This document shows, piece by piece, positions 10,094-23,140 of a stretch of DNA of 64,000 nucleotides. The stretch covers positions 34,113,149 to 34,177,148 of the forward strand of contig CM034240.1 in NCBI GenBank assembly GCA_019916065.1, in the 5' to 3' direction. Position 1 is the stretch's first letter, and each line of letters opens with the position of its first letter. The notes under the pieces are model-generated. The model was not told the DNA's origin. It did no database searches and saw only the letters and a list, made by a program, of their open reading frames with translations. The position numbers and the translations under genes are program-made. Origin of the DNA: Vitellaria paradoxa (lineage: Eukaryota > Streptophyta > Magnoliopsida > Ericales > Sapotaceae).

Positions 10094-11982
10094 ATGGATT
10101 ATTTTCCTTATAATTCTGGTTCACCAGACACCATTCACCCACTTATTAGTTATTTAGGCAGCATTTATGGAATTGAATTTTGCCTAGAAAGTTTTTCCAT
10201 GTTACCTAAATTTTATGGACTTCAACATGAGGACCCTAGAGTTCATTTAGAACGTTTTGAGTCAGTTTGTTTCTATTGCACGAGTGGTTACATAGATAAC
10301 ACATTTAAGTATAATTTTTTCCCGTTATCATTATGTGGAGTAGCTGATGATTGGTGTCGTGCCGCTACTTGGTCCATTAATATTTGGGAAGAGTTACAAA
10401 ATGATTTTATTGTAAATTTTCTCCCCAATTTTCAAAACTTCACCTTCCGCTTTCAAATTAGAAGTTTTGTTTTAAGAAGGGTGAAGTATTTTATAAATGC
10501 TGGGAGAGATTTAAAAACCATTTAGAAACTTTCCCAAATCATGGACTAGATTTAGGGTACATTCTAGGCATATTCTACAATGCTCTACCTTGTGAGTTAC
10601 ACCGAGCATTTGATAAAAGTTTGGGTAAGGAATTTCTTGACCTTACCCCAGAAGAGGCATGGTCATTTCTTGAATTTTTCTATGAACACACCAAACCACA
10701 AGAAAAACTTGAACCTAGTTTTGAACCTCATTCACTTGAAAGCCACACGGATTCTTTCCCACATCCTCCTACTTCACTTGATTCTCATGATCAATCCTTA
10801 GAAAATGGAGTAGGAGTTGAGCCTGATTACTTGGATATTGCTTGTCCCAACTCCACTCTACTCACCGAGGGCCAGTCTGAGGAACCCCTAGATCATTGGC
10901 TTACTGACTCTAGCAATACACAAGTTGAGTCACTCTGTGAGAAAACTCAACATAGGGAAGAAGTTAACTTAAAAATAGATTCTAGTCCACATGAGACTTC
11001 CACACATATTGACTCTACATTAGATGATACATTGTTCGAGTCCGCAGCATGTCCTTATATTCGTCCACGCACTGAAGCTGAAATAGCTGAATCTAGGGCC
11101 TTTTTGTTACTTGCATGAGAAAATTCTAATTCAAAAACCCTAGACTTTGAGTGGAGTGACTATTCTGATAATGGTTGCGATAATGAAGGGAATGGGCCCT
11201 TTGACTTGTTCCCACCAAACTCTAACGTGCACGAGACTTAATCTGTTGAGAGTCTAGAGGACATGCCAACCAACACCACCATAGAGCTTGAAGCTCATCC
11301 CACCCTAACAACACAGATGACCTTGGAAAGTCCTAAGACTTATTCTAAGAGCTTTAATGCCAGAGGTTCAGAGGAACACACTGTTGAGCAAGTCACTTTA
11401 GTTTCATCATGTTCCACTATACCACTCACTGAGACCACTTCTGATATATCTTTTCCTATTGGGGCTAGTACACTTGATGACTTACCTGTTGAGACCCCTA
11501 TATTTGAGCGGAAGTATGATTCTAATTATGATTGGGTTCCTACTTCAATTACACAGGACTCTCATGAGAGTGAATTTTCTTTATCATCCTTTGAGAGTTC
11601 GATAGACAGGCCTAAGAGTGAGAGTGGTGCACAACTCTCATCTTTTGCTGTCGCCCCAACTAGGAATCTTACTGAGGGAACTGAACATGTTTTGACTAAG
11701 ATTGACTACACATTTAGGGAAGTGGTGAAGACCAAAAAAGTAGTTTGCATTTACTTTTTAGGTGTCGAGGGGATACTAGAAAACCCACAACTACATTCCA
11801 TGTTCACATATGCAAATAAATTTGGGTCATATTTGGGATTCAAGGATTCCCACAAGGCCATGCATTTTCTAGTGTTTTCTGCACTAGGAGCACACTCATT
11901 TTCAGTACCTCTTGGGCCCAAGGAGAATATTTCATTCCTAAAGCCATTTGGTAAGGCTTGGGAGAGATTAGGAGTTGGATAG
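10094..11982 (+). pseudogene. gag-like ORF and 3' ORF, copy 2 (frameshifted)
   Basis: Second copy of the 3931-5820 unit. A one-base loss in a T run (four T here, five in copy 1, near 10467) shifts the frame, and the gag reading ends at 10525. The original frame is open again from about 10621 to 11118, then passes the shared TGA and TAA to the 239-codon part at 11263-11982. Apart from the frameshift I see no difference from copy 1 in the coding part, so duplication was recent relative to insertion. A homopolymer sequencing error could mimic the frameshift. Confidence 0.75.
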
Positions 11983-14252
11983 TATGTTTTGGCATTAACC
12001 TTTATATATTAGTAGATTAGATTTTATTTTACTTATTTATTTATTTTAGTTTTCTTTCTGCCTAGATTAAATTTTAATTTTCTTTTAGTTTACTTTTATT
12101 TGTTTATTCTAAAATTTTATCTCGTAGAAGTTTTATTTTTTTCTTTTAGTACAATTTAATTCAAAGGAATAAACTGCTCAAGTTCTTTTCTTTTCTTCAA
12201 ATAAGGAAGCTCTTGAGGTAATATCCTTCCTCTCCCTTTTATTTAGTTTTACACTTCTAATTGGTACTTCACATATATAATTGTTCTTGTTGGGAGTGCT
12301 GTAGAATCTAAGTTGGGGGGATGTATTGGGTGATGCCTTAAGTGGCTTGAATAATGGGTGCATGCTTGGTTTAATTTGTGCTTTGTGCTTATTTGTGCCT
12401 TTGTTGTTATTGTTTCATGCTCATCATCATGCTCACTATTGCACACTACAGACCCACATATGCATCATGGTTCTCACATTGAGGACAATGTGAATTTTAA
12501 GTTGGGGGGTAGGGTTTGCATGATGGCCTTTTGTGCCAAAATTGCAAACATTTAAAATTTTTTGAGCATCTTTAAGCATAAAAACATGAATTTAGCACAT
12601 TTGTACCTATATGTCCACCCTTTTGGTTTGGTTGAATGTGGAATTGAGTGAACGAGTGATAAGTGAGTCTTGTTCAAGCATTAATAGGAAACTTAGTTCA
12701 AGTTGATTGTATAATGACCTTGTGCACTTTTGACTATCATAGAGAAGAGTTTATGTGCTTAGGAGTTGATTTTCTTTAACATTGGTTAATTGAGCATTCT
12801 TGGACTAGGTAGAGACTTATACCCCTTAATGGTGAGCTTTTGAGTCTATTATTCTTTTCTTGAGGGGTTGCACATAATCACAGCTCTTTTATTCTTCAGT
12901 TTGGTTTCCAATGCACCAATTGCATCACACACACTTGCATTAGTTTCACTTGGCATATTATGAGTTGTTGCAAGCTTTGAACATGATGCTAGGCCTTCTT
13001 TGCTATTTTGGGCCTTCTTATCCTTTCTTTGTTATGAATTATCCTAGGAACCAACTTGAAGCCTTTTAAATAAAGTGTGTGACATATTTATATATATTTT
13101 TCTTGGTTCTCACCTCATATATTATCCCTTAGCCTTATTCACACACTTTTAGCCTTACCCTCACATGTCTTGGGTTGTGAAAGTGCCTTAATGTCAATGA
13201 TGTGAATGAGGGTTGGGAATGGAAATTTTTAAGAGCATATTGAGAGGAAATATTGGTGAAGAATCTAGTTGATGTATTTTCATTATTTCAAAAAAAAAAG
13301 GAAAAGAAAAAAATAGAAAAAATAAAAAAAAAGAGAAAAAAAAAGTTTGTCATTCCTTTTTACTTTTGTAATTTTGGGACTTGTGCATTGTATTATAATT
13401 ATTGAGAATGTCCCATGAGTAGTTTGTATGTTTGTGAATAAACTTCTTGTTGGGATCTTTGTTGGGGTTTAGAAAGGAATTGGATAGTTTGGGACTTGTG
13501 CGCACTTGAGCATTTTTATCCCGAGATATGTGCTTTGATTTTCATATCCTCCATTGTTAACCATTACCCTTGGCCAAGTTACAACCAAAACAAAGACCTA
13601 GTGGATTCTAAGCAAGCAACTCTTGTATTGTGCATGTAGTGGTCTTATGTAGGTTGTGTGGTGTGATCTCTTACATTTGCATTGGAACATGGTTATGAGC
13701 TGTCCACTTTGAATTTCATTTTAGTTCACTAACTTATTTTTTTTGGGTTATGTGCAACTAGGATAGTATCATATGCTAATAGGTATGTGTGAACCCTTGA
13801 TGAGTGAATTCCTTTTTTATGAGTGGTACCTTGTGAGCATTTGAAGTCAAAACCTAGCTCCATTTATGCTCTTGCAACCTTGTTGAATAAATGAAACAAT
13901 TTTGCACACATGCTCTTTCTACTTTGATAGCCCATGCATTAATGCTTAGCACTTGGGAATTACACATGATATTTGGGTTTTGTGACTTGTTAGGCTTGAA
14001 CTTGATTCATTGTTGATCTTAATCATTTTTTTTAACACTTTGAGACCATACCATAGAATTTTGTGGGTAAATTCACTGCAAACCCTCACGAGACCTTACT
14101 CGTCCACTAGGGGGAACCTTGGGGTTTAAAGGGCTTGCTGCACGCAGCTAAGTGTAGCCATGTTTCCAACGAAAAGAGAAATAGGATGGTAGTTGCATTT
14201 CATTTTAATAAAGGGCATTGCTAGGGACTAGCAACATTCAAGTTGGGGGGTG
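11983..14252 (+). other. 3' non-coding region, internal copy 2
   Basis: Nearly identical to 5821-8090. Differences by eye are one-base changes in A or T runs near 13290, 13740 and 14030. It carries the same three polypurine-like motifs and the CACATTG stem-loop (12475-12492). Confidence 0.75.
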
Positions 14253-14689
14253 TGATTACACTTGAAAAGTGTAATTACAAACTCCACATTTTAATACTCA
14301 TTAATGCATTTAAGTAGTTAACTTCAAAGTTTTATCATTATTTTATTATTTATAGTGTTTATTCTCTTAATTGCAGGTAAAAGGGTAAAATAAGTGAGAT
14401 TAGCAGTGTTGAAAGTGGCTTCTGAGGAGGAAAAAATGGTCCAAAGTTCAAGATAGTTGAAGTGGTGTGCAGCTGAAGTTCTAGCTCGACACCCTATCAG
14501 TATTTTGACCATATCTTTTCACTCACAACTCGGATTGACCTGATTCTTTCGGGGTTGGAAAGAAGACTCAAAGGGCTACAACTTTTGTGTTATAGCCGAA
14601 GCCTAAATCCATCATATTCGAGGTCAAAAACGCATTGGAAGTTGAAGACAGCAAGCTGTTAGAAGCAAGACACAAATTGAAGGAGTACA

Positions 14690-14786
14690 CTGTGGTCCGG
14701 ACCCCCTCACGGATGGTCCGGACCACAGAAGGCTTATTTGTGCGGATGAACTTTATTTTTAGGTTTTTTCATCTCCACTATAAATA
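14690..14786 (+). promoter_or_regulatory. LTR3 promoter: 14-bp inverted repeat and TATA box
   Basis: CTGTGGTCCGGACC (14690-14703) is paired with its inverse (14715-14728). TATAAATA lies at 14779-14786. Confidence 0.65.
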
Positions 14787-15310
14787 TGTAGCTCTGACGG
14801 CAGAAAAGGGGACTTTTCACCTACGCTTTTCTTTGTAGTTTTAGGTTAGTTTTTCTTTGAAATAGAGTAGCTTTGAGAGATTTTTATGGTTCGTGTAATG
14901 TTTTTACAGATTTACGAAGCCTTCGTAGTTTTCATTACAGCCGTAGTCGTTCAATATGTAGTTTCAGAGTTGCTTACCATGTAAGTTGACTTTCGTTTCG
15001 TTAATTTAATATATGATTTATTATTTTCTAGTGGTAGATCTAATGTTTATGCTTACGTTTATTGTTTTCATTTTGTTTAAAATCATGCTAGCGTAGAAAC
15101 CCTAGTTCTTGATTCAACGAATCAAGAAAGGGTAGTTTACTCTGATCTATGGGATGTACGTAGACTCTTCGCAGAGTTGCGAAAGCTCATGCGTAGGGGT
15201 CTACAACTTTGAGACGTTTGCGTAGACCCTTTGCATGGTTTGCGAAAGCTCCTGCGTAGGGATCTACACTTTTTAGAACCTAATTCAGTTCTTTCAAAAA
15301 CTTTCAAAAA

Positions 15311-15627
15311 CGAAAACCTTTGACTATATTCTTTGTAATCACTGGTAAGGGTTTTCGATTAAAATTTTCTTAATAATTTTGAAGAACTGAAAATTCAGAT
15401 TTTGAATCCTAATTTGAATTAGTTTATTTCAGAAACATTCGAAAACGAAAATCTTTGACTATATTCTCTGTAATCACTGGTAAAGGTTTTCGATTAAAAC
15501 TTTCTTAATAATTTTGGATAAACTAGAAGAATTGGATTTGAATCCGAATTCGAATAGGATTGTTTGAAAACCCTTCGAAAACAGAAGTTTTGACTATATT
15601 CTGTGTAATCACTGGTAAAAGCTTTTG
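15311..15627 (+). repeat. three loop-conserved hairpins (LTR3 U5)
   Basis: Hairpins at 15311-15357, 15446-15492 and 15582-15627. Unit 2 ends in G and pairs with its 5' C, unlike LTR1 and LTR2. Unit 3 has one T fewer in the 5' arm. Confidence 0.68.
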
Positions 15628-16152
15628 ATTAAAACTTTCTCAATAATTTTCGAATAAATCCTAATTTAGGTTTTAACGCAAGTATTACAACTCATCCCAT
15701 AGTGAAGACGTAAACTACCCGGAATTGATAGTTGGATCAAGGACTTTTCAAATTTATTTGCATATTAATTGAATTGCCTTCGTTTGATTTAATTTAAGCA
15801 TTTACATTGCAGTTTTTAGATTAGATTATTTTGCTGCGCATTTAAATTAGGAAAAATTCGTTTAGTTAATATTTTATTCCTTGAATCAAAAAAATCAATT
15901 TTAAATTGCTGGAATTTTGGTAATAAGTTGTTAATTCGTTTTAGTTTACATTTTGAACTTGCAAAACCCTAGGAATTAGTTTTAATTAACTTTCAAACTT
16001 AGTTTACATTCAAATTTAGGATTTTCATTATAACCTAGAAACTAAATAATATAGGCTCCTTGTGAATTCGACCTCGGACTCACCGAGTTAAAACTAAACC
16101 GCACACCCTTGCACTTGGGGGTTAATTTAGACGCACTTTCTGACAGCGGTCA

Positions 16153-16157
16153 GCCGG
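16153..16157. repeat. right target-site duplication GCCGG
   Basis: Identical to 1919-1923, immediately after the LTR3 terminal CA. Confidence 0.9.
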
Positions 16158-16583
16158 AAAATGAATACAGCAAGAAAAAAAAAATTACTTGAATAGTTAA
16201 GCCAAGTGTCGTTGTCATTCCTAGTAGAAAATACATTAGCACTTCAAATAAATGTAATAAAATGTATTATTAGTGTTAATCAGTGTAACAACTTGAGTTT
16301 ATTTTTTGTTGGATTCATTCAAAATTCATTTAAGATCGGCTCATTATGAAATCAAATAAAATTTTAAAACAATTTGTGTCTCAAGGTAGGCCCAATAAAA
16401 ATAATCAGGTGTAAAATAATTAAATTGATAGAACTTGGCTTATTAAGAAATCAATCTAAAAACCTAACAAGCTAAACTTGAATATGATTACATGTTCAAT
16501 AAGATTTTCAAACTAAGCTTGAGCAATCTATAAGTTGGTTTATGGCTATTTATTTGACGGATTTGGGAGGAATAATTAAGTAA
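16158..16583. other. AT-rich intergenic DNA
   Basis: No ORF, repeat or RNA gene recognised. Confidence 0.5.
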
Positions 16584-16894
16584 TGTTGAAATAGCTTGAT
16601 ATACATTGTTGGATCTATTTTTCAATAGCTTAACCTTTTGGGATAATTGTTGTCTTAATATGGCATCAAAACTCTAGTTGCAGAAGGTCTTGAGTTCAAA
16701 TCTTGTTATTCCTCATTTATTGTTGTAAACTTTGTTTGCTTGTATTGATGCACCTTATTTGATTTGGTTTGCTTGTCTCTACTCCATATGTAAATTGGGG
16801 TTGCACATAAGGAAGAGTATTGAAATAGCTTGATATACATTGTTGGACCCATTTCCTAATAATTTAAACTTTTGGGACAATTGATGTCATAACA
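16584..16894 (+). mobile_element. TRIM-like miniature LTR element (candidate)
   Basis: Two direct repeats of 77 bp (16584-16660 and 16818-16894) start TGTTGAAATAGC and TATTGAAATAGC. The right copy ends ...AACA. Directly after the left repeat is TGGCATCAAAACTC, a decayed form of the initiator tRNA-Met primer site TGGTATCAGAGC. A purine run, AAGGAAGAG, directly precedes the right repeat. The 157-bp interior has no ORF. The flanks AGTAA and AATAA match at 4 of 5 bases. The LTRs are short even for a TRIM. Confidence 0.6.
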
Positions 16895-17666
16895 AATAAT
16901 AAATAAGTGGCACACACAAAATTAGTATTTTTTTTATTTTAATTGTGTTGGGATGGTATATCCACATACTTGAATTAGTTTTCCACTAATATCCAAAGGT
17001 CTAAAATTATTTGTTATCAAATCTCTTTGTAAATCACATCTATTATACTCCATATTTAAACAACAAACTAATGGAAAAGAAATAATCTCACATAAAAAAT
17101 CAATCATTTTTATATCTAATTCTATATATTCTTGTATAATACTACTTATTGGTTATCACCTTATCTTTCAATCAAACATAGCCTAATAATTGTTCAATAG
17201 TTATTGTTTTATATAGACTCAAATCTGTAAGCAATTTTCTTTTGGCATCCCAAGTTATAATTATAATTTCAAAAATATCCTCATTTTATAATAGAAATTA
17301 TTTTTTGAATTTTTTTTGATAAGTGAGAAGTTTTAAAAGAATGTTAAGTTGGTATCTAATTTTTTTGGTAATTACAAAAACTCATAATTATAATAATGGA
17401 AATTTTGATAAGTGGTAAGTTATGATAAGTTGAATTTTTTTAATTACAAAACTCGTAACTATAATAAAAAAAAGGAAAAGCAGAATGGTAAATTTATAAT
17501 AGAAAGTATAGGTGGATAGTAATTACCATCCAATTTTTTTGAAAAAAAATCACTTATGCATATGAGTTATTTTACTATGATAAAAATTTCAAATTCTAGA
17601 CTTTTAAAAGTATATTTCTTATTGTAAAAAATTTTAATTAAAATTTCAAAAGAAATATACTTATAG
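16895..17666. other. AT-rich intergenic DNA
   Basis: Long A/T runs with no gene or recognisable element. Confidence 0.45.
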
Positions 17667-18944
17667 TGTCACATCCTAGATTTCGTAACTCGAGTTATAA
17701 AATAATAATCACATGCAAATCAAAATTGGTCATAATAAATCCAATCAGAGCCATATGACCACCCTAGAATAGACATTTCGATCCACAACTGAAAAAAAAT
17801 GCTCTCAACCACATATCATAACAATATATGCTTGTCAGCCATTACATTTATATTGAATATCAAAATATTATTTTGATATAAAATATCTCCTCAGAAATCA
17901 AAAGAATAATATGTCAAAAATATAGCCTGAGTGTGACAAAATAAGAGCTGAACTCGTCCATCTATGCATCAAACTCCATACCTATAAACAAATATGTAGG
18001 GAAGTGAACATGGGTCCATGTGTAACCATTGTACATATAAATAGATATAATACACTATAATATGACATATCATTCTACTAACGTGCAACATGTAGACATC
18101 AATAATCATATAATCATTAACTCATACCGCATCATATCTACCAATATCTTATACTCAATTCATTAACTAGTTATCCATTTATAATCAATATCTCATCATA
18201 TCCACTCACACACACATGGGTAAGTACTTTGCAAGACTGTCTCATAGCTACTAAGTTTAGCCCCAAAATATCATCGTCATCTTTTATGGGGTTACATCCC
18301 AACAAAAATGATTAATCAATATACCATGTCTTTTATGGGTCTCAACCTAAAGGTGATGATTAACCAAACAAATGTTATTTTTATGAGTCCACATTCTAAT
18401 AGATACGATAATCTAATATATATATCGTTATGTAGGTTGCTAACCTACTGGCACGATAACTAAAACTTTTCACAGGTTAGGGCCTTTCAATGCTAAGGCA
18501 TACATATATACCCTCCTATTTGTAGTACTTGCTATCCCCAAAATCAATACAAAATCAACAACACATTTCACTATCTATTTTTGCATCTTATTATCATTAT
18601 CTCATTTACCACACATGCTATCTCAATCATTAGCCACACATGCCATACCATATCTCGTATCAATTGCCATACTTGCCACAACATAACATCAATTATACAT
18701 CAAATTTTTTATCATCTTATCTCCATCAATTCCTCATTCAAATGTTCTTTTTAAATCATTTATAAAGCCTTGAAAAATAATATTTGAAAAACATTTAATT
18801 TTTTAAAACATTTAAAATTAAACTAAGAAATCCTTAGTCGTGCACATGCAAGACCATATCTCGTGCACATGGGAGGTCACCCAACAAGCTGTGTGCAACA
18901 AAGTAGGAGATGGTGCACACAGCAAGCTCAAGTCAAGGTCATGT
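17667..18944 (-). mobile_element. decayed chromovirus-type LTR remnant (minus)
   Basis: It begins TGTCACATCCTAGATTTCG, resembling the inverse of the GGTGTGACA LTR end at 30319. About 330 bp in comes a 'catgggtccatgtg' block that matches the inverse of the 'ggacccgtgctcat' block of the LTR at 27516-30319. No coding sequence. The far end is not defined. Confidence 0.5.
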
Positions 18945-20430
18945 ATGTCATGCCCTAGATTTTGCGACCTGAAATGGGCCCAATCTAAACTCATGCAACC
19001 ATTCATAACCATCAAAAATATCATTACTTCCCATTTTTGATTAAAGCTAATTATAGATGAAGATAGTAAAAATAAAATATTACGTAACTGGATTTAAAAT
19101 ATTACAAACATGATCTTGGCATAAGCAAGTCAAGCTACCTTGTATTTCCAAAATACGTATTAATATGTGTATGAAGAATATAGGCTATGCCTAATGTGCC
19201 CCTAGAAACTAGATAAAATATAAATATATGCCAAAGATATCACCTTTCTTTGGTAATTGCAGCTTTTACAATGTAACTGCATAATAAACGCAAAGGCATG
19301 GTATATAATTTAAATTAAAATTATTACAAACATAATAATAAAATAATAAGCCAAAACTCTTTGTCTTTTAGCCAACTGGTCCATTAGACAACTATGTCTC
19401 AAAACCTGCAATATAAATTGTAAGGGAGTGAGCACCATAACACATGTGCCCACTTTAACACATAAGCATACAATACATGACCTAATATGCTTCTACCATG
19501 ATCATGCATCTCAATCATAACAAATGCGTATTACTGGAAACACCAATCCTTATTTATGAATTTTCATCTCGCTATCATTATTATTTTTTCTCTCATACTT
19601 TTATTTCTTTACCTCATTCTTAACTTATTTTCAATTATGCAATATTCACCTTAAATAGTTAAACCATCAGACATAATTATTTAAATCTTATTATATAAAA
19701 TCGTCTAAAATTATAAATACCCAATCTAATTACCAAGCTTAAATATTTTCTCCAGTTATTTATTTCCACGTTTCTAACACCCATTATTTTTTTGGTAAGT
19801 TTCTAACACCCATTATAGTATAACCAACTTAGTAATATTTTCATATCATTAACTTCAATTGGATAATTTTATCTTTGGACCTTATTTCCAAACATTTTTA
19901 TAAATTTATCAACCTATCTTACCACCCATATCCACACCTACTTCAACTCAGCATGCCAACAACATGACAAACTCAATAGTATACTTAGTCAATATTAATC
20001 AATCCAATTTAATTTATTAAACCTAACCCCCACATATCTTAATCTTTTCATTAATCTCATAATTAACCCCAATTGGATTTACAATCCATGATTATCATGT
20101 TCTTTTAACTTTTCTATTTCCCAATTATCCAACACATTATTCATTAATTCATTTTCAACATATATCATCATCATTCAAATGCTTTAACCTCAATACCACT
20201 CTCATTTGGATCATTGTCTGTGAGATATTACATCAATGAACAATATACATAAATTACAGTAGCCAGAACTTAGTTCGTGAATCCATTATCTTATATATTC
20301 TCAGCATTCTCATTTACTCATTTCATAAATATTTAACTTATCAATATAGATAATATCTCATATTCAGTAATATAAATAAAACATATAGACAAAACCAAAA
20401 CACATTGGGTAGGTAATATGCTGAATTGGT
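18945..20430 (-). mobile_element. second decayed chromovirus-type LTR remnant (minus)
   Basis: It starts TGTCATGCCCTAGATTTTG. About 470 bp later comes 'gagtgagcaccataacac', the same LTR landmark as in the previous remnant, so it is a second LTR of the same broad type in the same orientation. The right boundary is a guess. Confidence 0.45.
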
Positions 20431-21678
20431 TCATGGCCATAGACTATTGTCACGATTGGATCCACACACTAGATCGACGGGTATGAGTCATGTGTCTTTG
20501 TTATGACATGGTGCATTCGTGATTGCCCAAATGATAAAATTATGTTTTTAATTTTGAAATAGGACCTGAATGTAGAGATTTGAAGTCATCACCCAACATT
20601 TTCAAAATAGGTGTGTCGAGAAACCGAGATTTTGGTTTTAATTTGAAAAAGTTTTAATTTTTGTTTTTTAAAAGATATGCTAAAAGGCTCATTTTAGCAA
20701 CTCTTGATGATCTGTGCAATCAGAGATAGTAGGTTCAGGGGTTTGGTTACATACAAAAACTGTTACACCTGGATGCTTAGGGATATCTAAAGTCCATCTC
20801 TACTATTTCCAGTCATAATCTCACAATATAAACTTTCGGTTTATAATAATCATTGCATATAACCCATAAATGCAAATGATATATAACATGTGAGGTGGCT
20901 GAGCCTTGTAGGGTGTGCATGTAAGTTTACTGTAATATCTACCCAGTTAGAAATGATGCACCTGAGGGGGTTCTACATACTGGTTTGACTCTAAATGCAA
21001 AATAAAAACTAAGTTTATTTCTAGTTCCCACTCGAAGTGCTCTATAAAGGATGAATTCCACTGAGGATGAGACTTGCACTGAATAGCTGTATAAAGTTAG
21101 ATATCTGAACTTATATAATCCTTATGCTTGAGTACATGTGTGCTAAGAATGAAGTGAAATATTAAAATATGGTCAATAAAGATCGAGGTAATTGGACTCA
21201 AGCTATGTGCTCGAGCTATCTACGTACCCTGTGAAAGGATTAGGTCATCATAGTTCAGTGCCAAGATGGGCTGAGTCGTGTATTTATGTGATATGAACTA
21301 GTATAAGATGGATGTAAATATTGCATATTATGTTAGGTATTGAAAAATAGATTTAGGGGTCATACTATAATTCTAAGTTGGCACCTCATGCTGATGTGAT
21401 ATAATGATGTGTATATAAGTAGATGCAAGTTTGAATAGAAAACTATAGATGACATACTAATTGGCCTCAAGCATTGTGAGTCTCAACATCATCCCAAGTT
21501 TGCTAAGTGTATGAGTGACTGATTGATGGGGCCCATGCTATTTATTGGACTAATATGAAGGAATCTCATTCTTGATATGGGATGAGGAAGAGAAAAAGCT
21601 TAGCTTTGGGTAAGTACTAGGAGTAATTGTATTTGTATTAATCGAAGTGGGAAGCCTAGTCTTTAAGACTTGAATTAA
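20431..21678. other. unresolved retrotransposon-like non-coding DNA
   Basis: No ORF of interest. A block near 20736-20780 resembles leader sequence of Tat/Ogre-type elements, but the similarity is weak. No boundary is visible. Confidence 0.3.
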
Positions 21679-21990
21679 AGTTAACGTTTCGCGCGTAACT
21701 TGGGGAGGGAGCCTTTTTTTTTTAAAAAAAGGGAAAGGAGCTTCGCTCCAGATGAGAAAGGACAATTAGGGCTTTGTGCGTAATTAAGAAAAAAAGACTC
21801 GCTCTAGGTGAGAATAGACAGTTAGCACCTCCCATGTAATTGTGAAAAAGAGTTTTGCTCCAAAGCAAAAAGAACAGTTAACGTGTTGCGAGTAACTGGG
21901 AAAAGAAGTCTTGCTCTGGATGAGAAAAGGGTAGTTAGCCCTCGCACATAATTGGAAAAAAGAGTTTCACTCCGTTAGAGAGTTTAGCTC
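21679..21990 (+). repeat. five-unit degenerate tandem repeat, period 56-57 bp
   Basis: Units begin near 21680, 21764, 21821, 21877 and 21934. Each has a GTTA...TAA(C/T) dyad, then a G/A-rich spacer, then a 'tTtcGCTCcagatGAgaaa' type block. The first unit is about 27 bp longer because of a T10-A7 insert. The ORF across it (21550-21765, minus) is incidental. Confidence 0.7.
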
Positions 21991-22195
21991 CAAGGGTACA
22001 CCTCGTGTAGGTGGGTGATTATTTATCATTTAGGAAACGATTTTAGTTTGATGTAGAGTTTAACTCCTGGTGATAATAATGATCAAGTTTGTGAAATGGG
22101 CCTAGGAGCTAAGTGTGATGTGAGTGATGTAGTCGATGTGATCAGATACATCATGTATATGTTAAATATGATGACATTTTATATTCTAACAATTA
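21991..22195. other. non-coding DNA next to the tandem repeat
   Basis: Probably part of the same retrotransposon leader. No gene. Confidence 0.35.
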
Positions 22196-23130
22196 TCCCT
22201 ATCATGGATTATTGACCTTGATCCGCAAGTGCATGGGTCGTTGTAGGTAGCAAATTTAAATTTATAAAAACAGTATGGAGTATCGGTCTTTCTTTCCACA
22301 GGGAGGGCTATGTTAAAAACACTAGACTTATTCTCTTATTTTAGTAGGTGAACCTAACTTAACCTAAACTAAATTTGGATTATGGGAATGCTTAGATATG
22401 GGTTTGGTTGAGGATGGTGAAATGAAAGAATTAAACTAAAATAAAAGCATTAGAAAAAATATTAACTAAAACAATCTTGATTACAAGCCAAATCCGGTAT
22501 TGGGGTGACAATAGTTCTCTCAAATACATTAATAACTCAACTCAACAAATGCACATGCGTTGTTGGGTCAGAAGATGTTCTTTAAAATATGATTTGTGGA
22601 AATCTCAAAGTAAGTAGAGGCTTTTGAAAATAGTTTCAAGTTCATCGAGACATTGACTCAAACACCTAGTGTGCATAAGTGCAACCAAGCTTTGATTATA
22701 ACACAGGTGAGCCAATTTCGTAGGAAAGCCTATATTTTGGTTTTAGAAAATAAGTTCTAAGTCACTAGGCCATTGAATCAGGCATTTGATATGCATGAGT
22801 GGGAACTCGTTACCAAACGAAGATTGTAACATGGGTGACTTGATTTCAAAAGAAGACCTAATTTGGGTTTTGGAAAATAAGACTCTAACTCACCGGGACA
22901 TTGAACCGAACACTTGTTGTGCACAAGTGAAAACTTGTAACCAAGCTACGGCTGTAACACGGGTGAGCAGGTTTCAAAAGAACCCTAACTTTACCAAGAG
23001 AGAAAGCCAAAAACAAAAAAAATGTTTTCGTAAAATCCATTTGCATCTAATTATACCAAAACCAACCATAATACTTTCAATGGCTTGAAGCCAAGAATAA
23101 AACTAGCCTAGCATAGTCATAGCGAAATCA
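22196..23130 (-). mobile_element. minus-strand LTR-end-like sequence with internal tandem repeats
   Basis: The block 'gatccgcaagtgcatgggtc' followed by 'ccacagggaggg' is the inverse of a common plant LTR U5 end. Within it, 22626-22990 holds three tandem units (anchors GAAAATA near 22626, 22746 and 22874). It ends abruptly against reverse-transcriptase coding sequence near 23141. The ORF at 22786-23088 reads through the tandem repeats and is not a convincing protein. Confidence 0.45.
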
Positions 23131-23140
23131 CAAAGAAGAA

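Larger units (their letters stand above)
1924..16152 (+). mobile_element. three-LTR tandem Athila-like non-autonomous retrotransposon
   Basis: The structure is LTR1 (1924-3817), internal copy 1 (3818-8090), LTR2 (8091-9980), internal copy 2 (9981-14252), LTR3 (14253-16152). The LTRs start TGATTACAC and end GCGGTCA. The whole unit is flanked by a perfect 5-bp target duplication GCCGG (1919-1923 and 16153-16157), so it arose from one integration. The internal copies differ by a few single-base homopolymer indels. No protease, reverse transcriptase, RNase H or integrase is present, so movement would need proteins in trans. LTR2 is a mosaic of LTR3 (5' part) and LTR1 (3' part), as expected from unequal crossing-over. 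Confidence 0.93.
14253..16152 (+). mobile_element. LTR3 (3' LTR of the three-LTR element)
   Basis: 1900 bp, TG...CA, followed directly by the right target duplication. It contains a 10-bp block near 15533 that is missing from LTR1 and LTR2. Confidence 0.92.

Noticed and set aside
1924..16152. Two independent insertions side by side
   Set aside because: Only one target duplication exists, at the outer ends, and LTR2 is a single mosaic LTR with no duplication at its edges.
18818..19040. Overlapping short ORFs on both strands
   Set aside because: They lie across the boundary of two LTR remnants and are not conserved as protein.
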